Below are positions 1 through 6,152 of a stretch of 6,480 nt of DNA, piece after piece. Both the position numbers and the translations under genes were made by a program. This DNA comes from Chloroflexota bacterium. GTDB taxonomy: Bacteria; Chloroflexota; Ktedonobacteria; Ktedonobacterales; JACDGC01. Position 1 is the stretch's first letter, and every line of letters begins with the position of its first letter. The notes beneath the pieces are model-generated. The model made no database searches and had not been told where the DNA came from. It was given only the letters and a program-made list of their open reading frames with translations. The stretch is taken from assembly GCA_021812265.1 (NCBI GenBank), contig JAKAOI010000140.1, positions 1-6,480 of the forward strand. The letters run 5' to 3'.

Positions 1-191
1 TCAATATCGTTATCCTTAGCCCATTGCGCGCAAGCGGCGCTGTCTGCGGGATTCAGTGGGACCTGTTCGGCTATTTCAGCAATGCCGGCGTTTCCGGGCA
101 AACAAAATAGATCCGGCCGGTGAGCCGATTGTTTTAAGGCCCAACAGAATGTGTGTTCTCTGGCTCCAGAGCCGATAACTAATATTCGCAT
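1..191 (-). CDS. purD: Phosphoribosylamine-glycine ligase (GAR synthetase), N-terminal part
   Basis: PurD joins glycine to 5-phosphoribosylamine using ATP, the second step of de novo purine synthesis, in the cytoplasm. Only the first 63 codons are present; the gene runs off the left edge. The visible protein starts MRILVIGSGAREHTF, the nucleotide-binding-like first strand and glycine turn typical of PurD (usually GxGGREHAL or GSGAREHAL). It continues with LPGNAGIAEIAEQVPLN, matching the conserved PGNAG segment of the N-domain. The ATG is at 191-189, with a purine-rich AGGGGA (209-204 on the minus strand) 12 nt upstream, a rather long spacing. The gene is divergent from the neighbour at 304 and shares a 112-nt control region with it. 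No frameshift is seen. Identity is from family motifs and is secure for this length; the ATP-grasp domain lies outside the window. Confidence 0.9.
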   Translation of the reverse strand, partial: MRILVIGSGAREHTFCWALKQSAHRPDLFCLPGNAGIAEIAEQVPLNPADSAACAQWAKDNDI

Positions 192-303
192 AAAAACTTT
201 CAGTCCCCTTCGCTTGCGCAAAATGTGTGAATGAGATATATTGTAACTACTACATCATATCATGGAAATTGTAGAGATCGCCTTACTGGAGGCAGTAAAC
301 AGC
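192..303. promoter_or_regulatory. Divergent intergenic region with overlapping candidate promoters
   Basis: This 112-nt gap separates purD (leftward) from the small membrane-protein gene (rightward). On the plus strand TTGCGC (214-219), a 17-nt spacer and TATATT (237-242) give a candidate sigma-70 promoter; the -10 matches 5 of 6 consensus bases, the -35 only 3. On the minus strand TTTCCA (268-263), 17 nt and TACAAT (245-240) give a candidate for purD. The two -10 boxes overlap at 240-242, so RNA polymerase could occupy only one at a time. These are seen as sequence matches only; promoter activity is inferred. Confidence 0.4.
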
Positions 304-732
304 ATGGCTAAGAAGCATCATCCTACAAAATCTGTTGCGGTGAACCATATGAACGGCAGCGCTGCAACAAGAACACCGACAAAACCAACATTAGTCTCCA
401 CTGCGCCGGAAGCGCACGATCCGACTGAAGCGGCTGTCGTAGCGGTTCCGCGCAGCGCGGTGAAAACTGGTGTTACCCCTGCGCAAAGAACATCTGCGCA
501 GATTGCTGCAAAGAAAAACGCATCGCAAAATCTTACCGCCGCTGCAAATCCACCGGCGAGAAGCGCGCGCGCGCCGCAGACACAACGGTCAGGGGCAAAG
601 CGAGTGTCCTCAGTGCGATCAGAAATTCGGGCTGAAGATTACGCATATGTTTTGAAAGATTTGCGATTTATTACAACTATTGCAGTTGTAATATTTGCCT
701 TCCTCGTGGTTTTGCATTTTTTCCTTCCCTGA
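304..732 (+). CDS. Small tail-anchored membrane protein of unknown function
   Basis: I do not recognise this protein. It has 142 residues from the ATG at 304, chosen because GGAGG lies at 288-292, 11 nt upstream. An in-frame ATG at 262 has no Shine-Dalgarno site and would add 14 residues that overlap the ribosome-binding region. Residues 1 to about 105 are rich in Ala, Thr, Ser, Pro, Lys and Arg, with no obvious fold, and are probably disordered and cytoplasmic. A short charged segment (EIRAEDYAYVLKDLRF, about 107-122) leads into one hydrophobic helix, about 122-142, that ends two residues after FFL. This is the layout of a tail-anchored protein with a basic cytoplasmic domain. There is no signal peptide and no catalytic motif. 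It lies upstream of the atp promoter, so it is probably transcribed separately, although read-through into the operon is possible. A link to ATP synthase is unproven. Confidence 0.7.
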   Translation: MAKKHHPTKSVAVNHMNGSAATRTPTKPTLVSTAPEAHDPTEAAVVAVPRSAVKTGVTPAQRTSAQIAAKKNASQNLTAAANPPARSARAPQTQRSGAKRVSSVRSEIRAEDYAYVLKDLRFITTIAVVIFAFLVVLHFFLP

Positions 733-779
733 AATCTGTCTGGTCAGCGTATGTTCAATGAAACAAAAAACACCTTGGT

Positions 780-794
780 TTCAGTGGTACTGAA
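780..794. promoter_or_regulatory. Perfect inverted repeat upstream of the atp promoter
   Basis: TTCAGT-GGT-ACTGAA is a perfect 6-bp inverted repeat with a 3-nt centre. It ends 3 nt before the candidate -35 box at 798. It could be a binding site for a regulator, or a short RNA hairpin at the 3' end of the upstream transcript; the run after it (TATTTG) is poor for an intrinsic terminator. Its core AGTGGTACTG resembles AGTGGTATACTG at 816-827. Confidence 0.4.
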
Positions 795-797
795 TAT

Positions 798-826
798 TTG
801 AAGATATACCGGATAAGTGGTATACT
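798..826 (+). promoter_or_regulatory. Probable main promoter of the atp operon
   Basis: TTGAAG (798-803; 4 of 6 to TTGACA), a 17-nt spacer and TATACT (821-826; 5 of 6 to TATAAT), with TG at 818-819 giving an extended -10. Transcription would start near 833, leaving about a 30-nt leader before atpZ. This is the best promoter match I found in the window, and it sits directly before the first atp gene. It contains an inverted repeat TATACC-N8-GGTATA (805-810 and 819-824) that overlaps the -10 box, where a repressor would block polymerase. The promoter call is inferred from spacing and consensus; regulation is speculative. Confidence 0.65.
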
Positions 827-862
827 GGCTGTAGGTGTATGTGAGGCTTATGAAAGACCATC

Positions 863-1102
863 ATGAATAAACAACCAAAAACCCAAAACAGCCGGTCAGG
901 TTTTTACGCCACATTGGCGCTTGTTGGGCAGGTAGGTTTTTATATAGCGGCGCCGCTAGTAGCCGGCGCGTTTATTGGCGAAAAAATCGATGGAGCTTTT
1001 CATAACTCGACGCCTTTTGCGACCTTACTAGGGCTGTTGCTTGGCCTGGTTGTTGGCGTCGTTCTCGTGGTCCGTGCGGTTTTACAGTTGCCGAAAAACT
1101 AA
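863..1102 (+). CDS. atpZ: AtpZ/AtpI-like ATP synthase accessory membrane protein
   Basis: A 79-residue protein of the F0F1-ATPase gene-1 family (AtpZ, often labelled AtpI). Members are encoded just before atpB and have been linked to c-ring assembly and to Mg2+/Ca2+ uptake; which role applies here cannot be read from sequence. Two membrane helices are visible, about residues 14-38 and 51-73. They are joined by GEKIDGAFHNSTP, the family's conserved Gly-Asp-loop-Ser/Thr-Pro hairpin. The N-terminus is short and polar. The ATG at 863 is the only usable start, since an in-frame TGA lies at 851-853. Its Shine-Dalgarno site is weak: GAGG at 843-846 is 16 nt away. A six-codon open frame (850-870) overlaps the start. 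The stop is followed by 79 nt before the chosen atpB start. Family assignment is confident, exact function is not. Confidence 0.85.
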   Translation: MNKQPKTQNSRSGFYATLALVGQVGFYIAAPLVAGAFIGEKIDGAFHNSTPFATLLGLLLGLVVGVVLVVRAVLQLPKN

Positions 1103-1181
1103 AAATCTACGCCTGAGAGCTGATGAAAGTCAACCCCGGTGTTTGCGGCAGTCATCCAATTACTCGGAGGATGATGGTACC

Positions 1182-2063
1182 GTGCTTTGGTCATCATTAT
1201 ATGCATTAGTTGCCGCGCATCCCATGACGCTGGCTGACGCCGGCGGTCCCCTGTGGCTTTTACCAGCAATTGATGTCAATCCGAACATCTTGTTTTATAT
1301 TGGTCCGATTCCGGTAACCAATACTCTTATCAACGCCTGGATAAGTATGGCAATTACGCTTGGCATTCTTATTCCTGCGACACGCAAAATGTCAATTATC
1401 CCAAAAGGTCTGCAAAATCTGGTTGAATGGTTTGTAGATTTGTTGCTTGGCTTTTGCAGTGATGTCGCTGGCCCTGTATGGGGGCGGCGTTTTCTGCCGT
1501 TTATTTCCTCAATATTTCTTTTTATTCTCTTTGCAAACTGGACCGAAATTATTCCCGGCCTCGACGCAATCGGCACACCAACCCCAGGCGCGCATCCTGT
1601 GGCGGGGATTTTTCTGCTCGGCTCCAGCTCCAATAAATTGATTCCATGGATACGCCCCGCGTCTAGCGATTTAAACTTTACCCTTGCGTTGGCGTTAATT
1701 TCGGTTATTGTTACGCAAATTTATGGATTCCGTGTTCTTGGACCGCAAGCCCATTTGGGGAAATACCTTACCCTTAAAGATCCGATTAGCTTTTTTGTGG
1801 GTATTCTGGAAATTGTAGCCGAATTTGCCCGTATCATTTCGTTCAGCTTCCGGTTGTTTGGCAATGTGTTTGCCGGCGATGTGCTGTTGATTGTGTTGGG
1901 CACACTTATTCCCGGGTTAGGCGCAACCGTATTTTACCCGTTGGAATTGTTCGTCGGCTTTATCCAGGCGTTTGTATTCTCTGCGCTGACACTTGTGTTT
2001 CTTTCGCTGGCCACAACTGGCCACGACCATGGTGATGAACACGCTGCGCAAAGCGCGCATTAA
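1182..2063 (+). CDS. atpB: ATP synthase F0 subunit a
   Basis: Subunit a forms the two proton half-channels next to the c-ring in the cytoplasmic membrane. The start is taken as GTG at 1182, 11 nt after GGAGG (1166-1170), giving 293 residues. The open frame extends back to an ATG at 1041, but those 47 residues overlap atpZ and look non-native; an in-frame ATG at 1224 has no Shine-Dalgarno site. Several hydrophobic helices are visible, from about 44-66 to 250-278. The diagnostic segment SFSFRLFGNVFAGDVLL carries the essential Arg224 (E. coli Arg210). GFIQAFVFSALT holds Gln262 (E. coli Gln252), and PASSDLNFTLALAL is the conserved segment with Asn165. The position equal to E. coli Glu219 is Asp233, a conservative but less usual choice. 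The C-terminus, GHDHGDEHAAQSAH, is rich in His and acidic residues. The following spacer before atpE is long and structured. Confidence 0.95.
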   Translation: MLWSSLYALVAAHPMTLADAGGPLWLLPAIDVNPNILFYIGPIPVTNTLINAWISMAITLGILIPATRKMSIIPKGLQNLVEWFVDLLLGFCSDVAGPVWGRRFLPFISSIFLFILFANWTEIIPGLDAIGTPTPGAHPVAGIFLLGSSSNKLIPWIRPASSDLNFTLALALISVIVTQIYGFRVLGPQAHLGKYLTLKDPISFFVGILEIVAEFARIISFSFRLFGNVFAGDVLLIVLGTLIPGLGATVFYPLELFVGFIQAFVFSALTLVFLSLATTGHDHGDEHAAQSAH

Positions 2064-2073
2064 AAGAGAATAC

Positions 2074-2446
<373 letters not shown>

Positions 2447-2462
2447 CTAACCAATGAAAACC

Positions 2463-2506
2463 GCGCGCGGCTGCGCTCTGCAGCGCATGAGATAAACGCC
2501 GCGCGC
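2463..2506 (+). promoter_or_regulatory. GC-rich nested stem-loop after atpE
   Basis: GCGCGCGGC (2463-2471) pairs perfectly over 9 bp with GCCGCGCGC (2498-2506). Inside it TGCGCT (2472-2477) pairs with AGCGCA (2482-2487) around a CTGC loop. The structure starts 17 nt after the atpE stop and should be very stable. No U-run follows closely, so it is not a normal terminator. A 3' barrier protecting the atpE message, or lowering flow into atpF, is a reasonable inference. Confidence 0.55.
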
Positions 2507-2549
2507 CAGCGTTGCACTAAAATTTTCAGATTGAAGAAGGGTTCATCTT

Positions 2550-3056
2550 ATGGTATCCGGGTTTCTGGCTGACTTGCCATTAGGATTAAATCCATGGCTG
2601 CTTTTAGTTGAAGTGATGAATTTCCTGCTTCTGTGGTATATCCTGCAAAGATGGGTGTTTCCGGCGTTGTTTAAAACATTGGACCAACGGCAGGAAACGA
2701 TTCGCGCAGGGGTTGAACAGGAAGAACGCGCTCGCGGCGAATTAGCCAAAGCAGAATTGGAAGCAAAATCTATTATTGAAAATGCGCGGCAGGAAAGCGT
2801 TCGTATTATTGACGAAAGCCGTTTGACCGCGGCAAAACTGCGCGACGAAATAGAGCGCGACTCGCGCGCTCGCGCAGAAGAGCGGATGCAGAACGCCGAA
2901 AAGGTGATTGCCCAAGAAGTTGCCCAAGCAAAAAATTCGCTGAAAGGCGAAGTGGCGGATATCGCTATTGCCGCCGCCAGCAAAGTGCTGGGAGAATCTC
3001 TTGATGGAGCCAAACAGCGAAAACTGGTGCAGGATTTTCTTGCGCAGGGGGAGTAA
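2550..3056 (+). CDS. atpF: ATP synthase F0 subunit b
   Basis: Subunit b is the peripheral stalk: its dimer anchors in the membrane next to a and reaches up to delta at the top of the head. The 168 residues are of normal length. One N-terminal membrane helix (about 14-38) follows the typical LGLNPWLL lead-in and includes the conserved Asn24-Phe25. Residue 21 is Glu where Gln is common. Residues about 42-135 are highly charged, rich in Ala, Glu, Arg and Lys, the long coiled-coil tether and dimerisation region. The C-terminus (AIAAASKVLGESLDGAKQRK) is the delta-binding end. AAGAAGGG (2534-2541) lies 8 nt before the ATG. Only one b-type gene is present, so a b2 homodimer is expected. The stop at 3054-3056 is 3 nt before the atpH start, suggesting coupled translation. 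Confidence 0.95.
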   Translation: MVSGFLADLPLGLNPWLLLVEVMNFLLLWYILQRWVFPALFKTLDQRQETIRAGVEQEERARGELAKAELEAKSIIENARQESVRIIDESRLTAAKLRDEIERDSRARAEERMQNAEKVIAQEVAQAKNSLKGEVADIAIAAASKVLGESLDGAKQRKLVQDFLAQGE

Positions 3057-3059
3057 GAT

Positions 3060-3596
3060 ATGGCTCTTAAAGGCGCTATTGCAAAACGCTACGCAGAGGC
3101 TGCATTTTCTATCGCAAAAGAAAATAACGCAGTTGAGCAATGGCTGCAAGATCTAACGTTTTTAAACGATATTTATAGCAATCATCAATTGCAATTTATT
3201 CTGTCGGAACCGAAAGTGCAATTTTCGGTGAAAGAGGCCATTATCCGCGATATCGCCGCAAAACGCATGTCGCCTATGGCCCTTAATTTTGCGCTGCTTA
3301 TTGCAGAACATAACTTGGTTTCTTTGACTCCCGCCATTTTACGAGATTTTACCGGTATTTATGATGAGGCAAAAAATCAAGCCCATGCGGTGATTACTTC
3401 CGCCGCAGAGTTAGATAGTGAAACCATTACTGCTTTGCGTGATTACGTAAAACAACACACCGGCAAGAATATTATTTTAACCCAAGAAATCGATCCGTCG
3501 ATTCTTGGTGGTGTTATTGTTCGTATCGGTGATACATTAATAGACGCCAGTGTTCTGCGCAAACTGAAACTGCTGCGCGAATCTATTGCCAATTAG
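3060..3596 (+). CDS. atpH: ATP synthase F1 subunit delta (OSCP family)
   Basis: Subunit delta caps the alpha-beta head and binds the b dimer, completing the stator. Its 178 residues are the normal length. The N-terminal helical domain starts AIAKRYAEAAFSIAKE, the usual RYAxALF-type opening that contacts alpha. The C-terminal segment at residues 138-157 (IILTQEIDPSILGGVIVRIG) fits the OSCP/delta family signature, with the paired glycines at 150-151. The ATG follows atpF by 3 nt, and the GGGGGAG at 3047-3053 inside the end of atpF acts as the Shine-Dalgarno site, so translation of b and delta is likely coupled. That fits their direct partnership in the stalk. A 78-nt structured gap follows before atpA. 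Confidence 0.95.
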   Translation: MALKGAIAKRYAEAAFSIAKENNAVEQWLQDLTFLNDIYSNHQLQFILSEPKVQFSVKEAIIRDIAAKRMSPMALNFALLIAEHNLVSLTPAILRDFTGIYDEAKNQAHAVITSAAELDSETITALRDYVKQHTGKNIILTQEIDPSILGGVIVRIGDTLIDASVLRKLKLLRESIAN

Positions 3597-3649
3597 CTGG
3601 CGCGCCGCTTCTGTTCCATCAGTTGCGCAATCTGCTTTCCGCGCTCAGC
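3596..3649 (+). promoter_or_regulatory. Possible stem-loop in the atpH-atpA spacer
   Basis: GCTGGCGCG (3596-3604) pairs with CGCGC-T-CAGC (3640-3649) over 9 bp with one bulged base and a 35-nt loop. The 5' arm begins at the last base of the atpH stop codon, and the 3' arm ends 7 nt before the atpA Shine-Dalgarno site (GGAGG, 3657-3661). It could separate translation of delta (one per enzyme) from alpha (three per enzyme) or mark an RNA cleavage point. The loop is long, so the fold is uncertain. Confidence 0.3.
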
Positions 3650-3674
3650 ACCCATTGGAGGATATTTATATTCT

Positions 3675-5216
3675 ATGGCATCTACATATAGTGATGAGAT
3701 AACCAAAATCATCGCAAGTCGAATAGCAAATTTTGATGGAGCGAAAAATGACGCTTCCATTACCAGCGTAGGCTCTGTGGTTAGAGTAGCGGACGGTGTT
3801 GTAACTATTTTTGGCGTCACCGGCGCGAAATATCTGGAATTGCTGGAGTTTCCACGCACCAATTTATATGGCATCGCGCTGAATCTTGAAGAAGACAATG
3901 TAAAAGCTCCCATTATGGGAGATTTTACATCCATCCGCGAAGGCGATGAGGTTCGCACTACCGGCCGTATCGTAGAAGTTCCGGTTGGCGACGCTTTGTT
4001 TGGCCGCGTTGTAAACGCGATTGGCCAGCCAATTGATAATGGCGGCCCCATTCATACCGGCAAAACTCGCCCGGTAGAACGTGTCGCCCCCGGCGTTATT
4101 ACTCGCGAATCGGTGAAAGTTCCCGTGCAAACCGGCATTAAAGCCATTGACTCACTGATTCCTATCGGCCGCGGGCAACGCGAATTAATTATCGGCGACC
4201 GCCAAACCGGTAAAACTGCCATTGCCATCGACACGATCATCAATCAAAAAGGCAAAGGCCTATATTGTATTTATGTTTCGGTTGGACAGCGTAACTTCCA
4301 AATCAGCCGGCTGATTGAAACACTGCGGCAGTATGGCGCTTTAGATTATACGGTTATTGTGCACGCCAGCGCGGAAGATCCCGCCCCCATGAAATATCTG
4401 GCGCCATATACCGGATGCGCCATCGGCGAAGAAATTATGGAAAGCGGCCGTGACGCTTTGGTTATTTATGATGACTTAACCAAACACGCAGAAGCGTACC
4501 GCAATATGTCGCTGATTATGCGCCGCCCACCAGGCCGTGAAGCGTTCCCCGGCGATGTTTTCTATCTGCATTCCCGCTTGCTGGAACGCGCCGCGCGTTT
4601 AAATAAAGATTATGGCGGTGGTTCGCTGACAGCTTTGCCGATTGTTGAAACCAAAGCAAATGACGTTTCGGCGTATATTCCCACCAACGTTATTTCTATT
4701 ACCGACGGCCAGATCTTCCTTGAAAGCGATTTGTTCAATGGCGGCCAAAGACCGGCTTTGAACGTGGGTATTTCCGTGTCGCGCGTCGGCGGTGACGCCC
4801 AAACTGCCGGTATGAAGCAGGTCGCCGGACGCTTGCGCTTAGACCAAGCCGATTATCGTGACCTTGCAGCGTTTGCGCAGTTTGGCGCTGATGTAGACCA
4901 AGCTACAAAACGCAAATTAACCCGCGGCAGAATTATTGACGAAATTTTTAAACAGTCCCAGTATCGACCCCTTGAGGTTGAGCAGCAAATTATGATTATT
5001 TGGGCTGTAAACGCCGGCTTGTTGGATGATGTTCCTGTTGCGCTGATTCCTCGCTGGGAAACTGAGTTTCATGAGTTTATGAAAACACGCTATCCACAAA
5101 TTGGCCAGAAAATGGTTCAGGAAACCGTCAAAGATCGCAAAAAAATTTCTGACGCTACATTTGAAGATCTGCGTAACGCCGTTCAGGACTATAAAAATAC
5201 TGTAGCGCCACGTTAA
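3675..5216 (+). CDS. atpA: ATP synthase F1 subunit alpha
   Basis: Alpha alternates with beta in the hexameric head and holds the non-catalytic nucleotide sites. It is 513 residues, the same length as many bacterial alphas. The N-terminal helix and beta-barrel span about 1-95. The Walker A motif is GDRQTGKT (174-181) and Walker B is ALVIYDD (261-267). [10 protein letters not shown] (360-369) fits the alpha/beta family signature, and it is followed by Arg370, the arginine finger that reaches into the beta catalytic site (E. coli Arg376). The Gln176 of DRQTGKT is typical of alpha rather than beta. The helical C-terminal domain fills about 380-513. The ATG is the only plausible start, but GGAGG (3657-3661) is 13 nt away, longer than usual, through an A/T-rich stretch. 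No truncation or frameshift is seen. atpG follows after 18 nt. Confidence 0.97.
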   Translation: MASTYSDEITKIIASRIANFDGAKNDASITSVGSVVRVADGVVTIFGVTGAKYLELLEFPRTNLYGIALNLEEDNVKAPIMGDFTSIREGDEVRTTGRIVEVPVGDALFGRVVNAIGQPIDNGGPIHTGKTRPVERVAPGVITRESVKVPVQTGIKAIDSLIPIGRGQRELIIGDRQTGKTAIAIDTIINQKGKGLYCIYVSVGQRNFQISRLIETLRQYGALDYTVIVHASAEDPAPMKYLAPYTGCAIGEEIMESGRDALVIYDDLTKHAEAYRNMSLIMRRPPGREAFPGDVFYLHSRLLERAARLNKDYGGGSLTALPIVETKANDVSAYIPTNVISITDGQIFLESDLFNGGQRPALNVGISVSRVGGDAQTAGMKQVAGRLRLDQADYRDLAAFAQFGADVDQATKRKLTRGRIIDEIFKQSQYRPLEVEQQIMIIWAVNAGLLDDVPVALIPRWETEFHEFMKTRYPQIGQKMVQETVKDRKKISDATFEDLRNAVQDYKNTVAPR

Positions 5217-5234
5217 GCGCCCTCAGGAGGTTGT

Positions 5235-6140
5235 ATGGCTACTGCCAGAGAGATAAAACGGAGAATACGCTCCGTTCGCAATGTCTCACAAATCACCCGA
5301 GCGCTTCAGATGGTTGCCAGCACGAAAATGCGCCGCGCGCAAGAACGTGTTCAGCAGTCGCGTCCTTATGCCGATGAACTGAGAGTGCTTTTAGCGCGTT
5401 TGGCAAAAGTCAGCGCGGAAGCGGATGATCCCAGAGATGACGAGCCGGATGCCGATAAACGGCTATTACAGGCGCGACAGGTAAAATGCGTAGGTATTGC
5501 ATTGGTTACACCCGATCGCGGCCTTTCCGGTTCACTAACTCCCAATACCATTCGGTATATGCTTGGGCTGATGAATGATCTGCAAAAAGAATATGGCGTT
5601 ACCCGCGAAGATTTTCGCTTTATTGCCGTCGGCAAACGCGGGCGCGATTTTATTTTGCGAACTCATCTGCCGTTGCTGGCGGAGTTTACATCGCTGGGCG
5701 ATGTTCCCAGCGCCGGCAATATTCGCGCTATAGCCCGCGCCATTTCCGACGCTTTCATCGATCAATCGGTTGATGAGTGGACGCTTGTATATCCTAAGTA
5801 TATCAATCCCGCTACACAGCGCCCGTCGCATGTGAAACTTTTGCCGGTTACCGCGCCGGAAGGCGCCGCCGATGAAAAACAAACGGATTATTTTTACGAG
5901 CCTAGCCCGGCCGCTATTTTTTCGGCCCTGCTGCCGCGCTATCTTGAAACATTGATATTGCAGCCGGCGCTGGAAACCGTTGCAAGTTTCTATTCCGCCC
6001 AATATGTCGCCATGAAAAACGCGACAGATAACGCAAAAGATCTGATAGATACGCTAACTTTGACATATAATAAAGCCCGCCAAGCCGCCATTACAAACCA
6101 GATTCTGGAAGTTGTGGCCGGTTCCGGTGACAATGAATGA
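5235..6140 (+). CDS. atpG: ATP synthase F1 subunit gamma
   Basis: Gamma is the central rotating shaft that links the c-ring to catalysis in beta. At 301 residues it is slightly longer than the common 285-295. The N-terminal helix starts with the hallmark IKRRIRSVRNVSQITRALQM (7-26) followed by STKMRRAQ. The C-terminal helix contains YVAMKNATDNA (257-267), also strongly conserved. TPDRGLSGSLTPN (92-104) is the usual SDRGLCGxxN strand with changed residues. An acidic insert, about 61-74 (AEADDPRDDEPDAD), explains part of the extra length. The C-terminal family signature is degenerate: ITNQILEVVAGS (286-297) has Gln289 where Glu is expected and Ser297 where Ala is usual. A full AGGAGG (5225-5230) sits 4 nt before the ATG, one of the strongest ribosome sites in the window. 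Confidence 0.95.
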   Translation: MATAREIKRRIRSVRNVSQITRALQMVASTKMRRAQERVQQSRPYADELRVLLARLAKVSAEADDPRDDEPDADKRLLQARQVKCVGIALVTPDRGLSGSLTPNTIRYMLGLMNDLQKEYGVTREDFRFIAVGKRGRDFILRTHLPLLAEFTSLGDVPSAGNIRAIARAISDAFIDQSVDEWTLVYPKYINPATQRPSHVKLLPVTAPEGAADEKQTDYFYEPSPAAIFSALLPRYLETLILQPALETVASFYSAQYVAMKNATDNAKDLIDTLTLTYNKARQAAITNQILEVVAGSGDNE

Positions 6141-6152
6141 GGAGACGCGCTT

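Noticed and set aside
262..303. Earlier ATG for the small membrane-protein gene
   Set aside because: There is no Shine-Dalgarno site before 262, and it lies only about 13 nt after the predicted transcription start; the ATG at 304 has GGAGG 11 nt upstream.
759..783. TGAAAC/GTTTCA stem as a terminator for the upstream gene
   Set aside because: A/T-rich 6-bp stem with a 13-nt loop and no U-run after it; too weak to call.
1041..1181. Upstream extension of atpB to an ATG at 1041
   Set aside because: It overlaps the end of atpZ by 62 nt, the added residues show no subunit-a character, and a good GGAGG lies before the GTG at 1182.
1171..1209. Short frame from ATG 1171 between atpZ and atpB
   Set aside because: It touches GGAGG with no spacing, stops after 12 codons and is out of frame with atpB; the same GGAGG fits GTG 1182 better.
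2543..3013. 156-codon open frame on the minus strand opposite atpF
   Set aside because: Ser/Arg/Ala-rich shadow of the Ala/Glu/Arg-rich b subunit; no independent evidence.
3593..4051. 152-codon open frame on the minus strand opposite atpA
   Set aside because: It lies opposite the start of a clearly conserved gene, and its sequence is what the reverse of atpA codons would give, with no ribosome site or family resemblance.
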